Shown here piece by piece: positions 1 through 12,100 of a DNA stretch of 28,199 bases (position 1 is its first letter; each line of letters starts with the position of its first letter). Location: the NCBI GenBank assembly GCA_037176905.1, contig JBBBWG010005313.1, positions 1 to 28,199 of the forward strand, given 5' to 3'. This stretch comes from Azolla pinnata. Taxonomy: Eukaryota > Streptophyta > Polypodiopsida > Salviniales > Salviniaceae. A program made the position numbers and the translations under genes. A model generated the notes under the pieces. That model ran no database searches and was not told where the DNA came from. It saw only the letters and a program-made list of their open reading frames with translations.

Positions 1-266
1 GAGCAACCAACTTTGGACGACCATACAAGCCTGGTATTTATACCCCAGGCTAGGGCACCAGCCATTCCGGCATATTATAAATATGGCCCGTCCACTTATG
101 GACAGTGTGAACACGGCCATTAGAAGCCCGTATTCGACACTTTCCCCAACTAAAGAAAGTTATAAAACCCTGCTCGCCAATGTTTACTGTCATTAGCTGT
201 AAACATATACTAGCCTCCTCTGATTAGCGATTACTTTATTAACCACACTACATATTGTCTAAACAT

Positions 267-311
<45 letters not shown>

Positions 312-343
312 ATTAATTAATTAATTAATTAATCAGGTTGCTC
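1..343. repeat. Gene-free stretch with tetranucleotide microsatellites
   Basis: No coding sequence is recognisable. A (TCTA)n microsatellite of about 11 units runs from about 268 to 311 and passes directly into a (TTAA)n tract to about 332. A short stem (TGTTTAC at 181-187 facing GTAAACA at 199-205) sits before it. The first eight bases (GAGCAACC) recur as their reverse complement at 336-343. That could be a terminal inverted repeat of a small element, but eight bases at a window edge is weak evidence. Confidence 0.7.
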
Positions 344-616
344 CCAGAGCATGGACATTTGATTAAGCACCTCGCAAATTGGCCCGACGTGCGAGCTATG
401 ATCCACAACACGAATAGAAAAATCTCACCATGAGTTAATCTCTTCTATGAACAGCTGGATCTTGTGGCCCCCGATAGATTCGAAGATTGCAAAGAGCCCT
501 TGAAATGCATGCTTGTCATCCTAAAGTTCCCATAATGCTTGACAAGGCTAAAAGCCTTTTTAGCAGAATTTTCCTTGAAGAAGCCATTGAAGACAATTCA
601 TCAGTGGCTTCTCAGT

Positions 617-676
<60 letters not shown>

Positions 677-1439
677 CCACAACCGGCTCTTGTCTAAAGA
701 TTAGCCTCTATCGTGCTGAGTTAAGGAAGTTGTTCAAGTCCGTCGATTTCCTGTCATTAGTTATGTACGGAGACCAAGCTGGCTTCGATTCCTCGTGTGG
801 CCGATTAGTGATCAAGTACTAATCACTAGAGAACATCGTCCGTATATCTGTTTGTCTGTATAATTTTTTAAGTAACCCATTTCCAATTGGCATGGACCAT
901 TTAGCGTATCTCTCTCTCGCTCTCTGCGGCAGCAGACTGCATCTGGGCCACAGCTCGATAACGATCTGCGTTTTTTTAACTCCATCTGTAGAGATCCATG
1001 CATGCAAGTTGGCAATGCAGGAGGAGGGCTGTGGTGGTCCCATACCCGACCTCCGTTCCTTGCATTTATTATGCCAATTTGTCGATCACTCGAACAACGT
1101 GGATCGATCTCAGCCCTTCGATCGATTACAAGCGAGAAATACCGGCCAGCAGAGATCGATTGAGATCAATCTGGGGCCAGACTGGTAATGCGGCTCGAAT
1201 CCGCTCCGATTTTATATACATTCAAGGAATCGGATCGTAAAGAGGCTTAGAACGCAGAGCTCCGGTTGTTTCGTCTACTGCCGATTCTGGAATAGCAAAA
1301 TGCAGAGCTTGAGCTGCTACTAATTTTGGCCGCCGATCCAGGGAATCGGGAAACGCAGAAGCGAACTCGCGCCCGCCGATTCTGGGGATCGAGGGAAAAC
1401 GGCAGAGTGGGAGGCTGGGCTGCGGATTTTGGAACCACA
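344..1439. other. Gene-free spacer with TA/GA microsatellite
   Basis: I see no gene here. The only clear structure is a (TA)n run at about 620-651 followed at once by a (GA)n run at 652-676. Short open frames on both strands have no recognisable domain and no splice context. From about 1270 onward, degenerate copies of the GATTCTGGAATC motif of the following array begin to appear. Confidence 0.6.
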
Positions 1440-1830
1440 GATGCAGAGCGGGGTCCGGCTGGTTGGATTCTGGAATCGGGAAAACCCTAAACCCGAAATC
1501 CTAAACCCTGATTCTGGAATCGAGAACCCTAAACCCTAAATCCTAAACCCTGATTCTGGAATCGAGAACCCTAAACCCGAAACCCTGATTCTAGAATCTG
1601 GGGAACCCTGAGCCCTAAACCTAAAACCCTGATTCTGGAATCGGGGGAACCCTAAACCCTAAACCTGAAACTCTAAACCCGAAACCCTAATACTGGAATT
1701 GGGGGAACCCTGAACCCTAAACCCTAAACCCTAAACCCTGAACCCTGAACCCTAAACCCTAAACCCTAAACCCTGAACCCTAAACCCTAAACCCTAAACC
1801 CTGATTTCTAGAATCGAGGGAGCCGGACGG
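1440..1830. repeat. Telomere-like CCCTAAA higher-order repeat
   Basis: The stretch is built from plant-type telomeric units (CCCTAAA, with CCCTGAA and CCCGAAA variants) interrupted repeatedly by an imperfect palindrome, GATTCTGGAATC, followed by a G-rich linker. The combined unit of roughly 50-60 bp occurs about six times. From about 1700 the spacer drops out and nearly pure CCCTAAA/CCCTGAA runs to about 1802. The motifs are visible directly; that this is an interstitial telomeric repeat or an array of telo-boxes, not a chromosome end, is inferred from the genes on the downstream side. Confidence 0.85.
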
Positions 1831-1860
1831 ACGGCGGAGATGATTCCGATTCACGATGTG

Positions 1861-2010
1861 AGCAGAGATTAATTAGGGGCTTAGAGAGAGCAGAGGTTAA
1901 TTAGGGGGTTTAGAGAGAGAGAGAGAGAGAGAGCAGAGGTTAATTAGGGGGTTTGGAGAGAGAGATCAGAGATTAATTAGGGAGAGATTAGGGCTTAATT
2001 AATCACGGAG
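1861..2010. repeat. GA / GGTTAATTAGGGG tandem repeat
   Basis: About four imperfect copies of a unit made of a (GA)n run, CAGAG and (G)GTTAATTAGGG are seen, with (GA)n expanded near 1913-1932. The same TTAATTA-plus-G-run theme recurs in the array at 24290-24660 upstream of the last gene. Confidence 0.75.
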
Positions 2011-2065
2011 CTCAAAAAAACAAAAACAAAAAACGCTAATCGCGCGCGCCTCACGTGATCCACGT

Positions 2066-2950
2066 GGCGGCTAGAGAGAGGAGAGAGAGAATCCTAGAGA
2101 GAGGAGAGAGAAGGTGGCCTAGAGAGAGGAGAGAGGAGAGAGAAAGTGGGTTTGATCTTTCTTCTGCACGGAAAACGCAGCGGCAGATATTTCTGGCAGA
2201 TCCTCTCCCTTCTTCTCTTCCGCCATCGCCGTCGCCATCGCCATCGCCCTTTGCTTTCCTCGCTCCTTCTGCCTCCGATCGAAGAAGAAGAAGAAGAAGA
2301 AGCAGCAGCAGCAGCAGCAGCAGTAGCAGTAGCAGGAGAAGTGAAGAAGGAGAAGAAGGAGAAAGAGAAGTGAAGAAGGAGGAGGAGAAGGAGGAGGAGA
2401 AGTGAAGAAGGAGGAGGAGAAGGAGAAGCAGAAGTGAAGAAGGAGGAGGAGAAGGAGAAGCAGAAGTGAAGAAGGAGGAGGAGAAGGAGAAGTGAAGAAG
2501 GAGAAGCAGAAGCAGAAGTGAAGAAGGAGGAGGAGAAGGAGAAGTGAAGAAGGAGAAGTGAAGACGGAGAAGGAGAAGGAGAAGCAGAAGTGAAGAAGGA
2601 GAAGGAGAAGGAGAAGTGAAGAAGGAGAAGGAGAAGGAGAAGTGAAGAAGGAGAAGGAGAAGCAGAAGTGAAGAAGGAGAAGGAGAAGCAGAAGCAGACT
2701 TGAAGAAGAAGGAGAAGGAGAAGCAGAAGCAGAAGTGAAGAAGGAGAAGGAGAAGGAGAAGCAGAAGCAGAAGTGAAGAAGGAGAAGGAGAAGGAGAAGC
2801 AGAAGTGAAGAAGGAGAAGGAGAAGCAGAAGCAGAAGCAGAAGTGAAGAAGGAGAAGGAGAAGCAGAAGCAGAAGTGAAGAAGGAGAAGGAGAAGCAGAA
2901 GCAGAAGTGAAGAAGAAGAAGAAGGAGGAGAAGGAGAAGGAGAGACGCAG
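2066..2950. repeat. Polypurine GAA/GGA minisatellite in the ICDH 5' region
   Basis: An opening GAGAGA-rich part (2066-2150) is followed by a CATCGC-rich piece (about 2221-2250), a (GAA)n and (GCA)n run (2281-2330) and then some 600 bp of imperfect units made of GTGAAGAAGGA, GGAGAAGGA and GAAGCAGAAG. The + strand is almost entirely purine from about 2280. There is no ATG on the + strand between 1858 and the ICDH start at 2956, so the tract could be transcribed as a leader without upstream starts. Long open frames on the opposite strand are Ser/Leu/Phe low-complexity translations of this repeat and are not credible genes. Confidence 0.85.
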
Positions 2951-2955
2951 CAGCT

Positions 2956-3186
2956 ATGGCTTCCTTCGACAAGATCAAGGTGCACCTTCCTGTCGTGGAG
3001 ATGGACGGTAAGCTCTAGGGAAATCCTTCTATCTGATACGCATCAGCAGCTTCCTCTTCTTCTTCTTCTTCTCCTCCCACTTCTCCTGCTTCGCTTCGCT
3101 ACGCTACACTACACGAATCCTGCTGCTGCTACAGCTACCATTGCTGCTGCTACTGCTCTCCCATGTCCGGATCAGCAGCTGTCCTT

Positions 3187-3236
<50 letters not shown>

Positions 3237-6200
3237 TTGGTCCTTGTGTTTTCTGTCTGTTTTCTGAACACACTTCGCGTCACGTTTTCCCTTTGGAAGC
3301 TATAGGCTGACTAGGGTATTGGTTCCTCTTCCTTTTGCCAGTATCTTCACAAGCCAAGATGCTTATCCCGGTTTCGATTCTTTCTCTTTCTTAAGCATGT
3401 TGCCTTCGCGATGATTTACAGCTGGATCAGCGTCTTTCCGTTCGCACTACGTACTCATAAGCAAAATTCCGATTTTGTGTAGGTGATGAGATGACACGGG
3501 TCATCTGGAAAATGATCAAGGAGAAGGTAATCACGCAAAGTCTTCAGTTTTCTGGCTCGTGGCACGTGTACACAGCCTAGTTTCTTTCGGGGATTGTGAT
3601 CGAGATTTAACCCCAAAGTGGTTATTTGCAGCTCATTTTGCCGTTCCTGGATCTGGATATAAAGTACTTTGATCTCGGCCTTGAAAACAGGGATGCCACT
3701 GACGATTCCGTGACGACAGAGTCAGCTTTGGCTGCACTCAAGTAAAATCTGTCTTCCTATGATTGCACTTTTGATTCTTGAATTTTTAGACTGTGGATTG
3801 TCCCTTCTTTCTGTTGTCTAAGCGTATCTAGCGTCTGCATTTTCTTGTATGGTGATAGTTTAGCAATCTTTTTTCTGCCAGTTCAAATTTCGTTGATGAC
3901 TTTAGTGCACAGAAATCTGTGAGTTTATAGAGCAGAGTTTATAGAAGGTTCAAGTTTAAGCGTTTGGGCTCCCTTCACATCCCTGGCATAATGACATACA
4001 CCGGATAAATGTGATCAATAACAGTAGTCCAAGACGTTTGCAGTTTTAATTGCAATTACAAGAAGTTCTTATCGCTTGTTCGACTTCTGGAATGTTGCTC
4101 CATGAAAGAGCATTTCACATACTTTTACTTGTTCCATAATTTCATGCTTAATGCTGTTTGTTTATTATTTTGTGATCAGGTATAATGTTGCCATCAAATG
4201 TGCAACTATCACTCCAGGTTCGTTGTGATTTGCATTGTATCCGTACTAGCTAGGATAAGAATGGATATCTTGAAATTCTCATGCTGGTTATTTCAGATGA
4301 AGCACGAGTAGAGGAATTTGGCTTGAAATTCATGTGGAAAAGCCCAAATGGCACGATTCGTAACATCTTAAACGGTGAGCCATTTTTCTTACAATACAAT
4401 CATTTGAGGCACACCATTACACATGTCCTATCACATATTTTAATTTATATTCGTTCGATACTGCTACAGGCACTGTATTCCGTGAGCCAATAGTCTGTAA
4501 GAATGTACCTCGGCTTGTACCAGGTGAATGCCAGAAAAGTTTGTACTGGGTCAAAAAGCTTAAGATATTTCTTTCAAGCTGCTTAAAACTTCTGAACGTT
4601 TGCAGGATGGACAAAGCCTATCTGCATTGGAAGGCATGCTTTCGGTGATCAATACAGGGCGACAGATATAGGCGTTAAAGGGCCTGGAAAATTAAAATTA
4701 GTTTTTGGTATACGAGCTTTCATGTTCATGTTTCTTCTTTGAACTTGTGAGTTTTATCATCAAAGTTTTCAGTCTATATGTCCGTCTGCCGCAGTGCCTT
4801 CCAAAGGTGAAGCTGAAGAATTTGAAGTATTTGATTTTGAGGGGGCTGGTGGAGTAGCCCTAAGCATGTACAATACAGATGAGGTAATTCTGATAGCTTT
4901 TGCTTCTGTGCTTAGTTTTCTGTCATCCTTATTTCTGATCCATGCTAAATTTGCAGTCCATTCATAGTTTTGCTGAAGCATCCATGGCTACAGCATTTGA
5001 GAAAAAATGGCCTCTGTATCTGAGCACGAAAAATACCATCATGAAGAAATATGATGGAAGGTGGGTTTATATCTGAATTCTTCCTGTCATTAAATGTTGG
5101 AAATCCTCATGCTAAGGAATAGCTATCGTTAGAATAGCTATAAGAACCACGTCAGAAGATGCTGCAACTGGGATTGTGCTCTAGATTGAGATAATTGTTT
5201 TGGAAGCGCACTGCTTTGAAGCATATCCTACTCTCCTCTTGCAGATTTAAAGACATTTTTCAGAAGATATATGAGGCTAGCTGGAAATCGAAATTTGAGG
5301 AAGCTGGTATTTGGTGAGACCATTTTCTGTGGTTGTCTACATTATATGGGAGGTCATCATATTTTGGACAACAATTTGTTTTTAACACTCTGTTATTTGG
5401 CACGCTGGCAGGTATGAGCACAGACTCATTGATGACATGGTTGCCTATGCTTTGAAAAGCGAAGGTGGTTATGTGTGGGCATGTAAAAATTATGATGGGG
5501 ATGTTCAAAGTGACTTCCTTGCTCAAGGTGAAGTAACATAGTGAGGGAATCAGTTTATTGGGTTCTACTTCTGGGCTGAATTAAACTCTTTATTTTTGTT
5601 AATTAGGGTTTGGATCACTTGGTTTGATGACCTCCGTTCTTGTAAGTATATTGGAGCTGGTCCTCATTAGTTGACCTCTGCCTGATTCGTAGTTTTCTTA
5701 TCTCGACGTTTTTCCTGAGATTTATAGGTGTCACCTGATGGCAAGACAATTGAAGCAGAGGCTGCCCATGGCACTGTGACACGACATTATAGAGTGCACC
5801 AGAAAGGTGGAGAAACAAGCACCAACAGCATCGCTTCCATATTTGCTTGGAGCCGTGGTCTAGCTCACAGGTGTAGAGCTATCTCCTTGTTTGATAATGG
5901 TGTGCATACGTGTATACGGATTTGTAAGTTGAGTTTCGGATTAGCATTAAATAACCGATGTCTTGTTTTCACAGGGCAAAGTTAGATGGAAATGCAGAAT
6001 TGAAAGAATTTTGTGATAAATTGGAAGCAGCTTGTGTGGGAACTGTTGAAAAAGGAAAAATGACGAAGGACTTGGCTCTTCTAATTCACGGTCCCAAGTA
6101 AGTGCTACATCCTGCTCAATATTTGTAGAATTTTATATACACTTGGTCTTCAGAAATTTGCTAATTACCGCACTTTTCTCTTAGTCTGTTAAGCCCTTGA

Positions 6201-6517
6201 CATTATAATGTGCTTCATATTCTCTTTGAACTTTGAAACCCAACAACAAAATTTGGCCTCTTGTTTATATGAGTAATGGGCAGACATCGTGTGTGGGAGA
6301 GCAGTTTATGATATGGGAAGAGAATGTTTGATCAACAATCTTCGAAGCACATAGATATATTCCAAGAACTTGAGGATTCAGTTATTTATGACAAATTTCA
6401 ATATATAACTGGGTGTCTTGTTGATTTGGTTACAGTTTATCCCGGGACAAATACCTTAACACTGAAGAATTCATCGATGCTGTGGCCGAGGACTTGGTTG
6501 AGAGGCTGTCCGTGTAA
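2956..6517 (+). CDS. ICDH: Cytosolic NADP-dependent isocitrate dehydrogenase
   Basis: The enzyme oxidises and decarboxylates isocitrate to 2-oxoglutarate with reduction of NADP (EC 1.1.1.42), supplying NADPH and carbon skeletons for nitrogen assimilation. Fifteen exons: 2956-3007, 3483-3526, 3632-3741, 4180-4217, 4297-4374, 4470-4523, 4606-4707, 4795-4883, 4957-5060, 5245-5313, 5412-5527, 5607-5641, 5728-5870, 5975-6097, 6436-6517. All introns are GT-AG and the join gives 412 aa, close to the 410 usual for plants. Substrate residues are present: S97 and R103 in SPNGTIRN, R112, R135 and Y142 in [13 protein letters not shown]. Metal-binding aspartates D277 and D281 lie in NYDGDVQSD, and the NADP loop HGTVTRHYR starts at H311. 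The protein starts MASFDKIKV without a transit peptide and ends ERLSV without a peroxisomal signal, so I infer the cytosol. The ATG is the first one after 1858. Confidence 0.96.
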
Positions 6518-7950
6518 TACGCCGCCATTGATATGCACCATTATTATGACTTCAAAGATATTTGAAGTAAAACAAATGTGCTGAGAGGAGAAAAAAAACA
6601 ATGGTAACCCCATCTTTTACCAGAAGATAGATTAAAGGTACTGCATATTTAACATAATAAAAGGTACTGCGATATTTCTGCAGTTACAGTGAAGTGTTTT
6701 GACCATTGTATTTTGTTTTCTATGCCGCAACATCAGCAAAATTAGTTGCTGTTCATCGGAAAGCTTCCCATTGTTTGATTTTATGAAACATCAACAAAAA
6801 GAGATTTATTTAACCTTGAGAGGCTTAACATGATAGCTGTGATTAGATCGATATTCGCAAGGTTTTTGGTGAACACTGCTCAAAATGTTTTATGGGTTTT
6901 TTTTCAACACTGTGCCATTTTGAAGCTCCTTCCAACTACATCAATGTGTAATAGCAGAACATGTGTCAGATTTTGATACAAATTGATGATGGCTCATTAG
7001 TGTTTGTACAGTGTCAGCAGCACTTGTGACTATAAATGCATGTTGACCATAATTATTTCTACTCTTGGACAAACTTTTCAACATGGTAACTAGTACTACA
7101 ATTGTGGTAAAATTCTTGACACCGTTGATCGGACTTCTACATGGCAGATCAGCATTGCTGTAATACAAAACAACATAGATCTAATCGATCTGGGGATAAA
7201 GTATCTAAATCAAACTTTTCCTCTTATCCTATATATATGGTGAGATACTCTAGAAAGCCATTGAATTAAGAAACCATTTCACAAGATCCAAATATACCAC
7301 ATGCCCAAGTATCTTAGATAATTAAACACAAACTTATACCTGGGGTTGGTAAAACTCTATTACCTTCAATGAGAGAACTTATACTCTCTCTTTTCTTCTT
7401 ACTCCCTTCTTTGTCAATCTACCATAATTCTAGTTCCTTCTATCAAAACCTCAAGAATGCAATTAATGTAGTCATAATCTTAGCATTTAGAGTTCATGGA
7501 AGAGAGCAGCAAGTCATACTTACATCTCGTTTCTTGCACGGACCATTACTGTCACTTGCAGAGTCCACGTTTCTGATCGGGCTCCGAACTTTTGCGTTCC
7601 TCCATGCGATTGTGTTGGTTTCTAAAGCGTAGCGCGGATGTGTGCGAGCATTCAAGCCGTGAACAATCGGTTGGGATGGGTTCGCAATGAATGGTGCAAT
7701 TCGACAGAATGAGAGAGGAGTTGCTAGAGTGCCATCTCGAAATGATCGTGTGTGTCCCAAAAAATTGGGCATAGCAAGTTCAAGTTTTAAGGTTCGATCG
7801 ATGAATTACGTGATCCGACTTAGAGCACATCGAGAGACAATTTCATCAGGGGAGACAATCTGAGGCTTAAAAAAAGGAATTGAATCCATGTCTGGTGGGG
7901 GCATCGGAAGCTGGAAAGAATCAAAAGGGGCAAGGTTGGGGTGTATATAT
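6518..7950. other. ICDH 3' region and AT-rich spacer
   Basis: The first 150 bases are presumably the ICDH 3' UTR; an AATAAA at 6656-6661 is a plausible polyadenylation signal. The rest is AT-rich with no recognisable gene. A TATATATAG box lies at about 7943, just before the repeat array that follows, with no coding region behind it. Small open frames on either strand (for example 7494-7772 on the minus strand) match no family I recognise. Confidence 0.6.
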
Positions 7951-7980
7951 AGAGTTCTTGGGATCCATGCATCTAATCAA

Positions 7981-8760
7981 ATGTAATTTGATTGATCAAT
8001 TGGATTCGATCAACCGAACTCGATCCAATCTGGTCGATCTGACCGGCGAATTCGATCCAAATGGTTGAGAATCCAACCTGATCCGCTCAACTGATGAGTC
8101 CGATTCTAATCGATCCAATCAGGGGATTCGATCCAATCCAATCGACCAACGAATTCGATCTAATTCGATCTGATCGATCGACGAATCCAAACCGAATCTG
8201 ATCGATAAGGTTCGTCGAGATAGATGGCGAAGCTATAGCTCCAATCAATCTCATCGACGGATTCGATCCAATCTTGATCGACTAAGGAACCCAAACAATC
8301 CAACCGAGGAATCCGAACTGATACAATCCACCCCTCGAATCCGATCGACATGGTTCTTCGAGATTCATGGTGGCGCTACAGCTCTGATCGATCCGATCGA
8401 CTGAGGAATCCGATTCCAATCGATCCAATCGACGAATTCGATCCAATCCGATCGATCCAAATGACCCGAGGAATCCGATTCCAATCGACCTAATCGACGA
8501 ATTCGACCCAATCCGATCGATCCGATTGACCTGAGGAATCCGATTCCAATCGATCCAATCAAAGAATTGGATCCAATCCGATCGACCTGAGGAATCCGAT
8601 TCCAATCGACCGAATCGACGAATTCGATCCAATCCGATCGATCCGATGGACCCGAGGAATCCGATTCCAATCGATCCAATCAACGAATTCGATCCAATCC
8701 CGAACGACCAACGAATCCAATGCGATTCGATCGATCGATCGATCGATCGATCGACTTAGG
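7981..8760. repeat. 65-bp CCAAT-rich minisatellite upstream of the RVE-like gene
   Basis: The marker GAGGAATCCGATTCCAATCG starts at 8403, 8468, 8533, 8589 and 8654, giving spacings of 65, 65, 56 and 65 bp, so one unit carries a 9-bp deletion. Units contain CGAATTCGATCCAATCCG and are rich in CGATC. More degenerate copies run back to about 7981, and a larger-scale duplication pairs about 8209-8260 with 8351-8400 (offset about 142 bp). I count about 20 CCAAT pentamers in the + orientation. The array ends in a (GATC)n run at about 8727-8753, some 370 bp before the start codon. Confidence 0.9.
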
Positions 8761-8859
8761 AATCCGAAGAATCCATTCGGAGGAATCCGAATCTGACAAC
8801 AAGAGTTGTGGGCAAATGGACATGAGATGGTCATCGCCCACATCTCATTATCATGTTCT

Positions 8860-8906
8860 TCTTCCTTCTTCTTTCTTCTTCTTCTTCTTCTTCTTCTTCT
8901 TCGCAC

Positions 8907-8953
<47 letters not shown>
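8860..8953. repeat. (CTT)n and (GA)n microsatellites in the RVE-like 5' region
   Basis: A (TTC/CTT)n run at about 8860-8901 and a (GA)n run at about 8910-8953 lie 175-265 bp before the start codon, where the promoter or 5' leader should be. They create long low-complexity frames on both strands that are not genes. Confidence 0.85.
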
Positions 8954-8959
<6 letters not shown>

Positions 8960-9126
8960 GAGCTCTAGGGTTTCTGCGCATTCTCCCCTCTGCTCGCGAG
9001 AAAGCAGGAAAAACCCTCTTCCTTGCTTCCTTCCGATCCTTCCGATCCTTCCCATTCCTGATTCTTCTCTCGATTCTTCTCTCGATTCTTCTTCTCTTGA
9101 TTCTTCTCCTGATTCTTCTCGTTTCC

Positions 9127-12100
9127 ATGGCCGTGCACCCTGCCATGGCCGAAGTTCTCAGCTCCGCTGTCACGGATTCTGTCCCCTCCTCCGCCTCCTC
9201 CTCCTCCTCCTCCTCCGCCGCCGCTGCCGCCGTCGCCGCCGCTGCTGCTGTTGCTGATGACCTCTCCAAGCGCGTTAGAAAGCCCTACACCATCACCAAG
9301 TCTCGGGAGAGCTGGACGGATCAAGAGCACGACAAATTCATCGAAGCTCTTCAGCTGTAAGTCCCCCCTCCCCCCGCCGCTTTCCCCCTTTCGAGCAACG
9401 GAATTTCTGTCTAGTAGCTTTTGAATTTCTCGGGACATAAGCGGCCTCCTCCGTTTTGAAATTCTGCGCCTGTCTCCTCATTTTGCTTCAGAAAATTCCC
9501 GCATTCTGTCTGTGCACTTTGCTCCAGAAATTCTCTTTATCTCGAGTTCTCCTTGATGATAAAGGGATTTCACTCGCTCCACGTCCTTCTGCTTCTGAAA
9601 TGCAGACATGTCTGTAGATTCCACTCTTCTCTGCAGTTCTTTGTTTCAAAAAATTATTTTCTTGGACCGAATTTGGCTACTAAAAACGCTCAAATTCTCC
9701 CCGCTGGAATCAAAGACTTATTTTTGTGCCTTGTTTCCTTCATTCTTCCGGTTAAAGATCAAACCCATATCTGTTTATATTGTATATCCCGAGCCAGAAG
9801 GCTCTCAACGAGGTGGAATTCATGTGGTTTTTACTCTTCAACCAGACATGGAATCAGAGGCTATATATTTCAAAATATCAGAGAGTTATAAGACAAAAAT
9901 GGGATACTTGTGAAAGGAGTTTTCATTCATGGGTTGAAATCGATGGCTTTAGAAACGGGAATAAAGAGATGCTGACGTTTGTTCTAGAAACCTCTATCAT
10001 AAACTAGGCTATGGACTGCTTGAGAGCTGGTAGTGAAATTCTTTGATTATCATGGTCAAATGTGCATATTTGTTACTTGTTAACTACACCTAGCTGAGGT
10101 TTCTATCGATAGACCTTCACCATGATAGTTTGCAGCATTCTTGATCAATTGGACCCATCATTCAGTGCATAAATGTATGATGCACATCTTCGTAAAATTT
10201 TCTACCTCGTGTTCAAAAGCAAAGATGAAAGAAAATTTTCATGAAGTGAACATGTTTTCCCATTGTATTCACATATTGTTTTCTTTTTGCTTCGAATTAG
10301 CCTTTGACTTTTGCATGATTTAGTTGTGATCTGAAGTTTCTCTTGTTTAGTGTCAGTTTTTAGTAACGATGCCTGTTGCTTTCTAATCCTCAGATTTGAT
10401 CGCGATTGGAAGAAGATCGAAGCGTTTGTTGGTACCAAGACAGTAATTCAAGTGAGGTTTCAGTGATTTGTGAATGTTTTCATGAATGGCATACAATGAT
10501 ATGATATTCATGTAGGGTAGGTCAGTTATTGAATGATAGACGACCATTGTGGAAATGGGGATCTTTTGACCCATGTTCTCATGTCCTGTAGATACGAAGT
10601 CATGCACAGAAGTATTTCTTAAAGGTGCAAAAGAATGGCACTGGGCAACATGTACCACCTCCAAGGCCTAAGCGTAAATCAGCACAACCCTACCCACAAA
10701 AGGCGTCTAAAAGTGGTAAGCCACAGCTGCTCATTCAGTTTTCGAACACTTTCAACAGTTAGGACTCATGATTTCTAATGTCTTTGACATTCTAATGTTA
10801 TATGCCGGTGCAGCTCCTGTGGTACAGAAAGTGCCTTTGCCTGTAAGCCAAGCTGAGCCAAACTACACTGTAGCAGTTCAACCTGCAACTAGCGTAGCTT
10901 CAGTTTCATCAATGTCTGCTTGGGTTCATCATATGGCACCTCCCGCAAACCTTGGAATGATGAAAAAAGGTAGGCTTTCGGTGTTTTTGCCTTTTTAACC
11001 TTAGCTCATTGTTTTAATTTTAGCTTAGTTTAGTTTCTGCAAATTGCTCATGCATATTTCTGCAATCTTCAATAGATGCAAAGCCGGGGTCTGTGCCTAG
11101 TGGCCATTCAATAGATCAAATGGCTAGCAATGGTCCTCATCAAGTGATGCCAATTAGTCAGGGCGATCGGGATGTTGTTCTTCGAGGTGAGTTTATTCTT
11201 CTCGTGCATGTCTCTGATTATGGAGCTCTACTTTACAGATCTTTGTTCTGGAGTCTGGAAGCATCTTTAATGACAAGGGTTTACCGATGTCCTAACATTC
11301 AAAAGTGTGAATGGAATACTGTGGCCTGAATGTGTAGTTACGATTGTAATAATAGGAAAATTTGAATTTTTTTTCTACCTTTATCCAGTGATGCCAGACT
11401 TTGCTGAGGTATATAGCTTTCTGGGAAGTGTTTTTGATCCCACTGTGCATGGACACCGGGAAAGAATGGATGAAATGGCACCCATCGATCGTGAAACTGT
11501 GAGATATTTATACCATAAGAAATGCTATTTTCTTAAAGTTATACACCTAGCAAAATTAATAGAAGGTTTTACAGGTGTTGCTTTTGATGAGAAACTTGTC
11601 TATAAACCTTTCAAGTGGGGATTTCGAAGAACATGTAAGACACTGTTTAGCTTGTCAATACTGTGGCTGAAGAGACTAGGCGAGGCCCTAACTTGTGAGT
11701 ACTTTCTCCCATGAAGCAGAAGCTTTTCCTCTCAGTGTATGGCATGGATTCTGAAGCGGCAATGCCTCCATTGGACCATAACATGGGAAGCAAATCCACT
11801 GCCCCTGTTTCTCAACCATCTTTGGTGAGTACTCACATTGCAGCCGATCATTGGCTAATCACTTGCGTAACTACTTTCATGTGGTTGGGAATTCCATCCT
11901 TACTAAGACTTGCTTGTACCAAAATGACTGGTGATTTGTACTGATAACAGGAAACAGGAGATGGCTCACTTGATTCAGGCATTTGTGGGTTCCTCCAAGG
12001 AGCGGATGATAGGGATGAACCGCAAGACATCGAGGAGGGGAAAGTGATGCTAGAATCTTGTGCAAACGAACTCGCAGACATTCCATTGGAATGTGCCTTC

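Noticed and set aside
1..343. Possible small inverted-repeat transposon ending in GAGCAACC / GGTTGCTC
   Set aside because: Only eight bases match, one end coincides with the window edge and no target-site duplication can be checked.
2094..2985. Long open frames of nearly 300 codons on the minus strand
   Set aside because: They are Ser/Leu/Phe translations of the GAA/GGA minisatellite, occur in two frames at once and have no domain; repeat periodicity alone keeps them open.
7494..7772. 92-codon minus-strand frame as a retroelement or gene remnant
   Set aside because: It shows no recognisable reverse transcriptase, integrase, gag or other motif, no terminal repeats and no splice context.
8282..9269. 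Minus-strand frames with RSIGSIGIGFLGS-type periodic protein
   Set aside because: The periodicity comes from the 65-bp DNA minisatellite and the (GA)n/(TTC)n runs; three overlapping frames show the same effect.
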